Assembly (NCBI RefSeq): GCF_010183535.1
Contig: NC_071332.1
Location: 1,922,001 to 1,986,000 of the forward strand
From: Caenorhabditis remanei
Lineage: Eukaryota; Nematoda; Chromadorea; Rhabditida; Rhabditidae
DNA: 64,000 bases
Reading direction: 5' to 3'
Positions 45,015 through 57,084 of the stretch are shown here, piece after piece; positions within the stretch are counted from its first letter, which is position 1; each line of letters begins with the position of its first letter. The position numbers were made by a program, and so were the translations under genes. The notes below the pieces were generated by a model that saw only the letters and a program-made list of their open reading frames with translations, was not told where the DNA came from and made no database searches.

Positions 45015-46238
45015 TTACGGAAATCGATCAATCCAAACCAGAAAATCCAGAAATTCTGAATAATTTACTACTGTAGCTAAGCGTCCATCCTTGTCCTTGA
45101 AATCTCTTCCTCGTTTACAATCGATAGTTTCCCATTCACTTGTGTACTTTATTCTGAATACGTGTCAGTGGATAGAAGCCTGATCGATGATAACTCACTT
45201 GTAGTGTCTTCCTCTTTCCGTCTCATTCCACTCCTTATGAGAGATATCTTTCAAAAGGGCATCCCAATCTGGTTCCTCTTTAAACCCGTCTAACTTCAGA
45301 CGTCTCAATTTCCTACTGTTTCCTTTGAGCCAATGATGGAGGAACTCATTGATATCGGCTTCCTTGAAATGGTGATTTCCCAAGTTCGCTATTTCGCTAT
45401 CTAAGTTTTTCAAGTTTTGAAGGGTCATGTTCCCAACGTTTGGCACACGAAGTCGTGAGAAATTAAGGATCTGAATGAGGAATCGGATAGCACCTGTTGG
45501 AATTCTTATTGTTTACTCACTCTTTCATAGTTGAAATCTGAGCTCAATTTGCAAAAGATAGTTATACCACGAGTTGGCTCAGTTTTCTCCAAAACATAAT
45601 TACAATCCTCATTCGATAATGTTTCTGTTTCTCCACGAAATTGTAGATAACCACACTTTTTGAAAATGGAATGGCATAGTATCCCTCTCATACTAACCAA
45701 CGTAGTGTGCTCAATTCCCATAGCAATATCGATCCGGAAAAATATTTTGTCCAGATGTGTCAACACGTGAATGAGGCCGTAGCCGAATTGGTTTGAATTA
45801 AGACGAATGATGTTTTCCCTTACGTCCTTCTCACTGTAATACGGGGTTTCAGTTTATTGAGACAATGAGGAAGATCTTTGAACTAACCAAATATCAATGG
45901 AAACATTGTTAGTCTTTATTTGACCTACAATAGTCTGAGGGTTCTTCAGAAAATGTATCAGGAATTCTGTTTTGGTAAAACTACCGTGCTCATAAACGAA
46001 AATAGCATCGGTAATCCCATTCACTACATGAACTTTTCGGACCGGAATCCTGGCGAGGTTCAACAAATTCAGTGTCCGAGCAGACACTTGAGACATTTCG
46101 AATCTGAAAAGTAACCTGGGTAAAATCAAAGCGGACCGAATAAATTCGTTTCAAGACTTACACTTCCATTGCCCCCATCGAACGAACTATTTTTGAAAAT
46201 ACCAGAAAAGGGAACGAGAGTAACTTCATCGAACTCAT
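45015..46238 (-). CDS. divergent F-box protein with FBA_2-type C-terminal region
   Basis: Five exons, 46162..46238, 45888..46103, 45521..45833, 45199..45470 and 45015..45153, join exactly to 338 residues. The N-terminus MSSMKLLSFPFLVFSKIVRS with the following VFEMSQVSARTLNLLNLA fits an F-box, split by a phase-2 intron at the same place as in the 2-26 kb array. FBA_2-like part: LQNLKNLDSEIANLGN, then ADINEFLHHWLKGNSRKL, near residues 205-260. It has two additional introns relative to the array genes and little sequence identity, so it belongs to a different subfamily. SCF adaptor by family; intact. Confidence 0.8.
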
Positions 46239-49200
46239 TAAGCGAATACAGAGAACAATCAATAGTTGAATACACCAAGACGATTGCGAATGCGTACCCT
46301 CATAGTGCAAACACTCCGTCCATTGATTTCTACCGAACCTAGTATTTGTACTTTCCCGATTCCAGTTTCTAGTTGCTTGGAATCCTAAATTCAACTTCTT
46401 ACAGGCCACACACGTCGTAGCTGCAGATAAATAATTCTACGTCATTTTCCTGAACACTTCAGTCTATATTGTTAAATTAACTTCGTTTGCTCGTTTTTCA
46501 CCCATTTTTTTCCAATTCTCTCGAATTTTTAATTGTTATATTCTTACATTTTCATTGTAATACGTTCCTTTTTCTCTTTAATTTTGCAATCACTATTCTC
46601 GTTTTTTTTCCTCTCAATTCCTTCTTCTATTCTCGTCTCCATCTGTGTTATTTTTTTATCATCAATTCTCGCCTGTCCGGTTTTCTATTTTTCTGAAAAT
46701 CGTCAGAAAAACTTGAATTTTGATCCGAAAATGCATTTTTTGATGTGAAATACGTACAAATGACTATTTTTGACTCGGAACTCGGCATTTTCTGCTGAAA
46801 TTTCATATTTTTGCTGAAAAAACTTGCGGAAACTCACATTTCTTGGCTAGGAGCGAAAATTTCGCCGATTTCTAGCCTATCCAATCATTTTTCTGCATAA
46901 AATTTTTATTTTATACATTTTTCGCTTCAAAAATCTTCAAAAACAACCAATTTTCAGTTTTATCTATCATTACTCCATGACTTTAGCAACCGTGCTCCGT
47001 CGGAACCGAAGAAAAAATGCGAAAAATGAAGAGACACAGTGGGAAAGTGTTAATTGAAATGAGTTTCGGTGGAGCGCGATTGCACAATTTCTTGCTATCA
47101 GGAAAAAAGTTATTTTGAATTATTATTTTTTCTGTTTTTATCCAGTTTCAGTGGAGCGCGTTTGCGATATGGTTTCATAACTTTTATTTCTGTTTCCAGC
47201 TGCTTCGAAAGAGCAATTCGTGTGTGGAAGGTCGACGAGATGGCTGTGAAGCGGAGGGTTGAGGTAATTTGTAATTAAAAATGACTGAAATCAAATTATA
47301 TTTCAGAGCGACGGCGAAGAGCTTAATGGTAACGGAGACGACGATTTGATGGGAAAAATGAAGCGTTTTGCGCTGAAAAATGACCTGAAATGTCGAAAAT
47401 CGATGAAAAAACTCATTTAGCAAGATAAAATTTCATGAAATTGCGCCAACTGATTTTATATTGATTTTCTGTGAAAAGAGCAAATTTTCAGCTTAAAAAC
47501 TCGGCACTTCGACAAATTTCGGTCCAAAATTAGCTTTTTTACAGGAAAATTTTCAGAAAATCGGTTAGGAAATCACATTTTTCGTATTTTTTGTTTCAAA
47601 TTTTCGACATTTTTGGTCATTTTTCAGCGCAAAACGCATCATTTCTTATTTCTGAAAAGTTTGTTCGTGTCGATGTTGATTCAATCAGGTGGTTGAGGTG
47701 TCTGAGCTTTGTTTCGAGGTAGACTCGTTGGTTTTTGAAGCAGAAATACACATTTTTCTGTCTGAAATCAACAAAAATCACATTTTTCTGGCATTTCAAA
47801 ACTATTTTTTGATTTCTGGAAGTTTTGTGATTCGAGTCGTCAGAAAATTGTGATTTTTGTTCATTTCCAGTCAGAATTATTGGTGTTACAGGCAGAAACA
47901 CAGACAATGTGACTCATAATCTGATTTTCGAAAGATTTTTCTGTCGAATATATGTTTTTCAGGTTAAAAACTCTTGATTTTGACTGGTTTTCACTCCAAA
48001 ATTAGCTTTTTTGACAGAAAAATGTTTAGAAAATCGGTTAGCAAGTCACATTTTTCTGATTTTTTCTCTCAAATTTTCAACATTTTAGATAATTTTTCTG
48101 CGCTTTTGAAGAATGACTAGTGTCGATGATGCTTCAGTGGTGGGCGAGAATGGAGATCGTCTTCGATTAACAGCGGAAAATTTCGCCACCGCCGGAAAAT
48201 TTCTCTGCGTCTCTCGCGGTCGGCAGTGGTGCCGCGCGCTCTCTCGCCTAATTTTTTCCGCCGGCAAATTTCAATCGGCGCCCACCTCTGTGCTTCAACA
48301 AGGGATTCCGTTCGATTGGGATGAATCCCAAAAGCATCGTTTCGTGCTAGATTTGCTGGTTTTTGAAGCAGAAATACACATTTTTCTGTCTGAAATTAAC
48401 AAAAATCACGTTTTTCTGGCATTTCAAAACTATTTTTTGGATTTCTGGAGGTTTTGTGATTCGAGTCGTCAGAAAATTGTGATTTTTGTTCATTTCCAGT
48501 CAGAATTATTGGTGTTACAGCTTTAAAAACCAACGAATCTTTCTCGAACGATGGGTTTTGGATTCTTTTTCCATTTCTTCGCTTCCAGACATCTCAACCA
48601 CCATCCCAATCGAACGGAATCCTTCATTTAGTCATCATCGACACCAACACACTTTTCAGAAATGAAAAATAAGAAAAGAGACGTTTTGCGCTGAAAAATG
48701 ACTTAAAATGTCGAAAATTGTGATTAAAATCCTGAAAATGCTACTTGCAAACTGATTTTCTAAACATTTTTCTGTCCAAAAACCGATTTCCCGAATGAAA
48801 ACCAGTCAAAATCAAGAGTTTTTAACCTGAAAAACATATATTTGACAGGAAAATCTTTAGAAAACCAGAGGCAGAAACACAGAAAATGTGACTCATAATC
48901 TGATTTTCGAAAGATTTTTCTGCCAAATATATGTTTTTCAGGTTAAAAACGTTTGATTTTGACTGGTTTTCTTTCGGGAAATCGGTTTTTGGACAGAAAA
49001 TTTCTTAGAAAATCAGTTTGCAAGTAGCATTTTTCAGGATTTTCGTCTCAATTTTCGACATTTCAAGTTATTTTTCAGCGCAAGACGTCTCTTTTCTTAT
49101 TTTTTATTTCTGAAAAGTTTGTTGGTTTCGATGATGACTCAATGAGGTATTCCGTTCGATTGGGATGGTGGTTGAGATGTCAGGAAGCGAAGAAATGGAA

Positions 49201-52200
49201 AAAGAATCCAAAAAGCACCGCTTCGAGAAATATTTGTTGGTTTTCGAAGCAGAAATACCACTAATTCTGACTGGAAATGAATAAAATTCTCATTTTTTTG
49301 GTTTTCGAAGCAGAAAAACAAATCGTTCTTACTGGAAAAAAAACCAAAGTTGCATTTCTCGGACGACTCGAATCAGAAAACTTCTCGAAATCGAAAAATA
49401 ATTTCAAACCGACAGAAAAGTGTGTTTTTTGTTCTTTTTCCAACCAGATTTATTGGTATTTCAGCTCTAAAATCTAACAAATCTACCTCGAAACAATGCA
49501 TTTCTGGATTCTTTTTCCATTTCTTCGCTTTCAGACACCTTAATGATGGGTTTCTAAATATTTTTCTGTTAAAAAACCTTTTTTCAGGTTGAAAACTCTT
49601 CATTTCGACAGATTTTCATTCCAAAATTAACATTTTAACAGAAAAATGTTCAGAAAATCGGTTAGCAAGTCACATTTTTCTGAATTTTTGTCTCAAATTT
49701 TTGACATATCAGGTAGTTTTTCAGCGCAAAACGCGTATTTCATATTCTACATGTTAAATGAATGAGACTAGTGTCGATGCTGATTCAACGAGGGATTCCG
49801 TTCGATTGGGATGAATCCCAAAAAAAAGCATAGTTGAGAGCAGACTTTTCAAAAATCGAGTCAGTCCGTGACAAGACTGGTTGAGAGTAAGATTTGTTGG
49901 TTTTTAAAGCTGAAATACCAATAATTCTGACTGAAAATGAACAAAAATCACAATTTTCTGACGACTCGAATCACAAAACCTCCAGAAATCCAAAAAATTT
50001 CGAAATGTCAGAAAAATGTGATTTTGCTAAAATTTGAAGAAAAAACATTGAATCCATACGATGCGAAATTTAGATTTATTTATTAGTAGCCCACCCTTCT
50101 TACAATTGCGCCCCACCGCAAACGAGAGAGACTGGGCGAGAGAGACGCAGAGTTTTTTTCTAGTGCGAAACAGATTTTCACCAGTTTTAATCTATTTTTC
50201 ATAATTTTCTCTCGGAAATTGGCAAAAAAATTATGAAAACTTGTGAAAATAGATCAAAAATGGTGAAAATCTGTTTCGCGCCAGAAAAAAACTCTGCGTC
50301 TCTCTCGCCCAGACTCTCTCGTTTGCGGTAGGGCGCAGTTGTAAGAAAAATGCTCTGCTATTACATGTTAGTAAGATTTTCGAAATGCCACTTCGAAAAT
50401 ACTCGCATTCAAATCAATGTTTAAACTAAAACTGGCTGGTTCGAAGTAGAAAAATTGAATTTTTTTCGAAATTTTTGATTTTTTTGCAAGTCTGACTAAA
50501 ATGTCCTTCTGTTAATCCAGATGTCCCAACCCCCCTCACTATCTAAATTCCTCCTTCTATAAATGCTGAACCTCTGCGTGGTGAAGGAGATCCACGGAAT
50601 ATTTAAAATGAAATATTTCGGCTAATGCGGCATTCTTTTTGAAATGAGGACGGGACTTATGAAACTTTTCAGTACGATCACAGAAAATGAAAATAAAGAG
50701 ATTTTCAGCGGGGTTTCATCATTTAATGCTCATTTTAGTCAAACTTGTCAAATTTCAGCTCGGGTTCAAGAAAATGTATCTATTAGCTCGGCACAATTCT
50801 TACAACCGCGCTCCATCGCAAACGAGAGAGTATCGAAGCGAGAGACGCAGAGTTTTTTTTTCTGGCGCCGACACAGATTTTCACAGTTTTTGATTAGTTT
50901 TCGCTATTTTTCAAAAAATTTTGTAAATCATTATGAAAAACAGCGAAATTAGGCCAAAAGCTGTGAAAATCTGTGTCGGCCGTGACAAGTTTGATTTCAA
51001 TCGATTTGCATTATTTACGTTTACTGCAAAGATCGACGACAGTGCAACGGATTCGATGAAGGAAGATGAGAACACGTGGACCTGGATCATAAATTTAATT
51101 CGCGAATTTTTAGCCTGAAAATTCAAAAGTGGTCAGTGGCGGCCGAACTTTTTTGCTGTCTTGTTTCTAGGCCACGGGAATTTCTTCGCCGCCCCTTTCG
51201 CTATCATTCTTGACGATTTTTTCCAGAATTTTTCTAGAAGGGCATCTTTTTATCAGTATTGATAGAAGGGCAACACTGAAAGCATACAAAAATTAGGTGT
51301 AATAGCGGACCGGACAGAGAAGACCTGGCCTAGAAACACTGAGAATAAAAAGTTCGGCCATCACTGTCCATTTTGGAATTTTGAAAAATAAACATTTTCG
51401 ATAAATCAGACAGTCTCGTTTCATTCGAGGTAGTGCGACTACCTTCAAAAATCTTTAAGCGCAAACAGCTATCACAATTCTATAAATTCTGAAAATCAAG
51501 ACATTGTCAATTGAATACGCGGCCACAGAGAAGTACACTGAAGTTCTATCAGTAACAAAACTTTGAGAGACCGTCATTGATCTCAGGTGATTTACGCAAA
51601 TAAAAAATTAAATGACTGTATAGCCCAAATCGTGTAGATCATTTTTGTAGTTGACATCTTTTTGATAGCTCCGCGCACTTTTGAGATATGCGCCTTTAAA
51701 GACTGCAGAGCGAGCGCCTTTTCTCCGTCTTTAAAGGCGTATACCAGAGTTGCATGGAAGTGAAAATTTCTTATCCGGAAGTCGGAAGTCGAAAGTGAAT
51801 TTTCTTAACCGGAAGTCGGAAGTGAAAAAAATGCCCGGAAGTCGGAAGTCGGAATTCCATGCAACTCTGGCGTATACCTCGAAAGTGGGCGGAGCTCTCA
51901 AAAAGTTGGGCTCCGCCCCTTTCTGGAATTCCCTTATATTCAAGTTGTGCCACAGATTTTTGTGCGCCTAGCAATTGGTATCCCTAGTATTCTTTTGACA
52001 AGCAACACCCCACTCTACTCATCTCATAACCTTCAATTTCATTCATTTTTTTTTCGAAAAAAACCCACAAAATCGTACAGCTCCTTTACATTCTCTTCCC
52101 CACCCTCAAATGTCATCCCAAGGTCTTGACATTATACAGACATTTCACATTTACCTAATTGGCTCAATCCGTCCCCTTCTTGCTGTCTTTTCAAATTAAT

Positions 52201-52527
52201 CAAACACACACTTTTCCTTCTTTTCTAAGGGAAAACGAAAAGAGATTTATTTCGTTCTTCCCCCCTTTTTTGGGACGCCTTTTTGGACGTCTTCCCGAAA
52301 ATGCACTTCGCATAAATTTTTCGGAGAGAGGAGCCGTTTTTTTGGTATTTGTTCTCAGGATCCCTCTTTCTCTCTTAGTATAATTATACTTCCATTTGTC
52401 AAATTGAATCCTACTTTACTTTTACAAAAAAGTTTTTTTCAGCTCCGTTACTTTAAGACCGTAGCTCAATGACGTCAGCGTGGTAAGACAGAGGTCCTTC
52501 ATTTTCACTTCACTGCTAGTCTTCGCT
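46239..52527. repeat. 6 kb of nested repeats, no confident gene
   Basis: A block of about 170 bp (TGGTTTTTGAAGCAGAAATA ... TTGGTGTTACAG) occurs at 47725-47890 and 48355-48525 and in part, inverted, near 49890-50030. GCGCTCTACCG hairpins lie at 46985-47170, 50095-50345 and 50790-50990. A palindrome with ends CAGTGGCGGCCGAACTTTT lies at 51134-51368. A MITE with a nested hAT-like insertion covers 51625-51910. The last 600 bases before 52528 are pyrimidine-rich upstream sequence of the CX gene. Confidence 0.6.
51745..51869. mobile_element. hAT-like element with GGAAGTC repeats, nested in a MITE
   Basis: Ends CAGAGTTGCATGGAA and TTCCATGCAACTCTG. Flanking octamers are identical (GCGTATAC). The interior is built from GGAAGTCGGAAGTC units. 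It splits a TTGTAGTTGACAACTTT-family MITE whose sequence continues on both sides. Confidence 0.85.
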
Positions 52528-55063
52528 ATGAAGATGCTTCTGATTTTTGTTTTGTTGGTTATGGCGGCATATGGAGAGACTACAGTATGCACATGTCCTG
52601 AGGCGAAGTGAGTAGCATATTTCGGGTTTGGGTTACTGTAGAGTTAGTAATTTTTCCCTCAAATTGAATTTACATGCATTTTGTAGATCAAATCAAGATC
52701 TTTATTTTTGTAGTTGACAACTTTTTGATAGCTCGTCACACTATTGAGATACGCGCCTTTAACGACAGTAGCTAGTAGCTCCGAGAGAGAATGGAAGTGA
52801 GAGCGCGCAGAGAAGCTAGAGTGTCTGACTTCTCTGCGTTCTCTCACGATATCTATAAATTGAGAATAACAACTGTCAACATAAAGAGTCTACTTATAAA
52901 AAAATAATAACGCTGTAATAAGAACAAAAGCCGTGACCAGCTCTTAAAGTTATCCGATTTTCATTTTTACTTTTTTTCCGGAAAGTTTGAAGACATGTCA
53001 CAACTTTTCAAACAGTCTTAGTATAAAGAAATATTACATTCATTTTGTAGATCAAATCCAGGGCTACATTTTTGTAGTTGATAACTTTTCGATAACACTG
53101 CTACCTTTCGAGATACGCGCCTTTAAAGACAAACACCTGTATTTGGGAGGACGAAAGAGCGCAGAGAAGCTAGAGAGTCGTTTTAAGCGCTTATCTTTGA
53201 ACGCTCGTATTTCAAAACCTAGAATAGCTATCGAAAAATTGTCAACTACAAAAATAGAGCTCAAGGTTTGAATTATAAGAAAATGTGAAAATCGGAACAA
53301 TTGTGTTGCAGGATAATCCGCGGGAAAGTTTCAAAAATGAGAATCAATTTCCAGAATCAACCACATTTCTCCTCTCACCTTCGGTATGACCCTTCTCTCC
53401 CCAACCTTCACCTCTCTCTACTTCAATACCACCGCTGAAAATAATGAAGTTCTTATCAAACACCCCTCGGAGCCTATCTGGTAGGACATTTAATTTTTTG
53501 AAGACTCAATTACCACGGCTCGCTTTTTACAACCGCGCTCTACCGAAACCGAAGAAAAGTGTGTGCGAAATCGAGAGATTCAGAAAAATAATACATTTTT
53601 CAAAAGCGTTTCGGTAGAGCGCAGTTGTAACAACTGTGCCGAGGTAATCCGTTTTTTCACTTTCTAAGGTTCGCTGACATTGAATATTTCTGGGACAATG
53701 AGTATTACCAGGGCGGAGGTCAGCGACACTCAAAAGTGTGCTCCTACCACATTTTCCACTATCATAAGGAGTTGCGGAAGGTTTAATCGATTGATTTTGT
53801 TTTTAAAGCCAAAAAATTTAATTTTTCAGATCAAATACAACACCACTCACCGCCCGTCAACCATCACATTTGGTTGCCATTGGTATCAAGAGTGCTGTGA
53901 CTTGGGATGTTGTACACATGGCTTTTTGAACGTTTTTATTTTGGTGTAAGTCTGGTTGTAGTTTGTAGTCTGGAGCAGAAAAGGTTGGTCAATGAGCAAT
54001 AAATGTTGTATGCCTAAAAAGCTTAAATTATAAAGATTCTGAAACTGGTTTCAAATTTTCTCTAGGATCAATATGCAGTGAGATACAATGTTTTAAAGTG
54101 TCAGAAGGACATCAAATCTAAATGCTCTGTATCTCGGTTCAATTTTATGTGTCGTTTTGTAGGAAAATATTTATGCGCCATGGATCAAACGGTTTTCGAA
54201 CGAGTGATCACAAAACCCCTGCGCCTTTATAACAGGTCAAACTAAATACCTTGTAACTTGGTTCATTTGGACGCTAACGAAAATTTGAAAGCAGATTCAG
54301 AATTGTCATGATTTCAGCTTTTTAGTCTTGTAACGTTTCTGCCCAAAAATTATTGTACATATTGCTGACAGGGCGTCACACTTTGGCAATGCTTCTCCTA
54401 GGTTTACAACAGGCCTGACTTTAAGCGCTGTAACTAAGTTGATTTTGACGATAGACTAAATTTAAAAACAGGTTCAGAGTTCTCATAATTTCAGCTTTCT
54501 AGTCATATTAAATTTGGGCAATAAAACGCATTATACAGATTGTTGGGGGCCAAAACTTGAAAGCGCGTTCTAAACTACCTCAGATCGGACTGAATGCTTT
54601 GTAACTCGGTTCAGTTTAATTTTAGTCAAAATTTAAAAACAGATTCAGAATCCTTGTGACTTTTGCTTTCTAGTAATATTACTATCTTATCTCAAATATT
54701 TGTATAGTCCCGATTTTACAAACTGACACATAACGCCTTTACATTCAAATCGACCTCATTTTTTCCATTTCCTTTATCAAAACCTCCAGACTCCTCTACG
54801 GCGGTCTTGGCGTGATGCTCGTCAGCTTCTGCTCCCAACTCCCCACCGAATCCGAAGAGGACCGTCGTATGAGAGCCCGTGCCGAGATAGCCATCCTCTT
54901 CCCATGCCCAGAAGACAATGGTCAGGAGGAAATCCCGCTCCAAGAAATGCCTGAACCACCGAAATATGATGATTTGTACCCAAATGGGTGTACCTATAAT
55001 TTGGTCACTCCAGAAATCGTCTTGCATCCAGCTGATGAGGATGAGGCGACCGTTGAGGCATAA
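52528..55063 (+). CDS. CX-module single-pass membrane protein 1
   Basis: Exons 52528..52607, 53355..53480, 53669..53780, 53830..53945 and 54790..55063 join to 235 residues. Residues 1-17 are a signal peptide. The extracellular part ends in the nematode CX cysteine module (VCSYHIFHYHKEL, then TFGCHWYQECCDLGCC). A membrane helix follows (NVFILVLLYGGLGVMLVSF), and the tail is an acidic cytoplasmic region rich in Glu/Pro. The CX module is a Cys-rich motif of unknown function found in many C. elegans proteins. Intron 1 and intron 4 carry MITEs and repeats. The next gene is a paralogue with the same exon plan. Confidence 0.82.
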
Positions 55064-55245
55064 TTGCCTCTTAATTATAATTTTAACTAATTTCAGACAC
55101 TGGAAAATAATATTTTGGGCGTAATAAATAGAATATCATTTTTATCATTTTTTAAAACTTTTTAATGCGTTTTAATGCGTCCTGCTACGCTAAAATATAT
55201 TTCTTGTCTGACTTTTTTTTGAATTTAAAAAATCCCCAGATCAAA

Positions 55246-56897
55246 ATGACCACATTATTCTGGTCACTGGTACTTCTTGGCCTCTCTATCCCAGTTGTTG
55301 CTGGAAACTGTTGTGATCGATCCAGGTAATTTGATCTACACACTATTCATTGAAAATTCATATTCCAGAGCCGGCTACGTGGAGTTCACCGACTTGGTTC
55401 ACTACCTCCATGACCAGCAGGCAAATCACCATTATTTTAGTTTTGACAACAGCTCGGATAATTATTTTGTGGAGAAAAATGTGAAAATTGAGTAGGTTTT
55501 TTCTATTAATCGCAATTTTAGACAAGTCCTAATATTCCAGATTCCGTCGGAACCACTACTTCTTGGATGATTACTATGAGCCGTTGGAGAATCGCACGAA
55601 GGTTTGCTTGTACAAGTTGTACCGGCAACATGATGAGATTGAACATGTGAGTTACACACATTTAGAGCTTAACCTAAAGTGCTACCAAAAAGTTGTCAAT
55701 TACAAAATGTAGCTCACAAATAGTTCTACATGTTGGTAGTTTACAATTTTTTGATATCTTTGCCAGGTTTTGAGATATGAGAGGTTAAAGATGGGCGGCC
55801 GCCGAGACAGAGAGATAGAGAGACGCAGAGAAGCGAGATAGTCTTGTTTCTCTGCGTCTCCCCCAAACTCTGAGTCAAGGAGCTGAAAAAAAGTACCAGT
55901 TAATTAAAAATGTATATTTTGAAAGAAAAATTTGGTTTTGGTAATTGTAAGATTGTTTTCTTTTAAAACCTGATTTTCCCAAAAAGATCATTTCTCGTTT
56001 TCAATATTGACCAAAATTTTCGATGTTTGGTTTTTCAAATAGATAAAATCTAGAGCTACATTTTTGTAGTTGACAACTTTTTGATATCTTCGCTAGGTTT
56101 TGAGATATGAGGAGTCAAAGATGGGCGGTCGAGACAGAGAGAAAGAGAGGGAAGGAGAGAAGACGCAGAGAAGCTAGACAGTCTCGTTTCTCTGCGTCTC
56201 TCACTATCAGTTTATCATTAATTTGCTTTTCTGAAACAGTTTAAAGATATCTTTCATTTTCACTGTAGGAGAAGAGAGACGCAAAGAAGCTAGACAGTCT
56301 CGTTTCTCTGCGTCTCTCCCCCTTTAGTTTTAGAAGCTTGTGTTTTTTTCTTTGATGGCCCATATCTCAAAAACCTGAGATGCTATCAAAAAGTGGTTAA
56401 CAACAAAAATGTAGTTCAAAAGTAGTTCTACATTTTTGTAGTTGACAATTTTTTGATAGCTCTGCTAGGTTTTGAGATACAAAACGTCGAAGGTAGACGG
56501 TGAAGAGTGAGAGAGCGGAGACACAGAGAAAACAGACAGTCTCGCTGCTCTGCGCGCTCTTTTCTCAAAATTTGTCTACTTAAACCCGTTTTCCAGATGA
56601 CCTTCAAAGACGGTACCCGCCCGAAACAACTCGTCTTCGGATGCCATGGCAACGAGGAGTGCTGTGAGCTCGGCTGCTGTCTTATCCGTAAATACACCTG
56701 GTTTATTTTTATGTAGGTCTCCCAAAAATTCAATTTATTATTTAGTTGTGCCATAATTGTGCTATAATTCCAGCTACCCATTCGTTGGAACCATTTTAGC
56801 CCTCTCGTGTTTTGCCAGAAAGAAAAGGGATCAACGGGATAGATTGTTGGCTCAAATTGCTAGAGAAACGACTGCAGAGGACCAAATTATTGCTTGA
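55246..56897 (+). CDS. CX-module single-pass membrane protein 2
   Basis: Exons 55246..55325, 55369..55491, 55541..55646, 56597..56712 and 56774..56897 join to 182 residues. Signal peptide 1-20 (MTTLFWSLVLLGLSIPVVAG). CX module: VCLYKLYRQHDE followed by VFGCHGNEECCELGCC. Membrane helix FIFIYPFVGTILALSCFA, then a basic stop-transfer KKRDQRDR and a short tail. Exons 1 (80 nt) and 4 (116 nt) have exactly the same length and phase as in CX protein 1, showing tandem duplication. The third intron (950 bp) holds three MITE copies. The 182-bp gap from the upstream stop and a CCCCAG acceptor 7 bases before the ATG fit a downstream operon gene. Confidence 0.82.
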
Positions 56898-57084
56898 ATT
56901 TTTAAAATTAAAGAGAGATAGAGGGAGAGAGAAATTTATTACATATAAAAAATGAAATGATTATCGTAATGAAGTAGGAAGGCAACCCATTTGTTTGATG
57001 GAGTGAGAGAGGGGGGAAGTGAAAATTGTTGCGTAGAGAAAAAAAAGAGAAAAAAAAGAGAAAAAAATGAAATGAATAAGGTGA

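Noticed and set aside
47240..47420. Mini-gene of two exons (MAVKRRVE plus SDGEELNGNGDDDLMGK) with in-phase splice sites
   Set aside because: Only 45 residues, inside a dense repeat block, and the 3' part is a piece of the repeated GCGTTTTGCGCTGAAAAAT sequence found elsewhere nearby.
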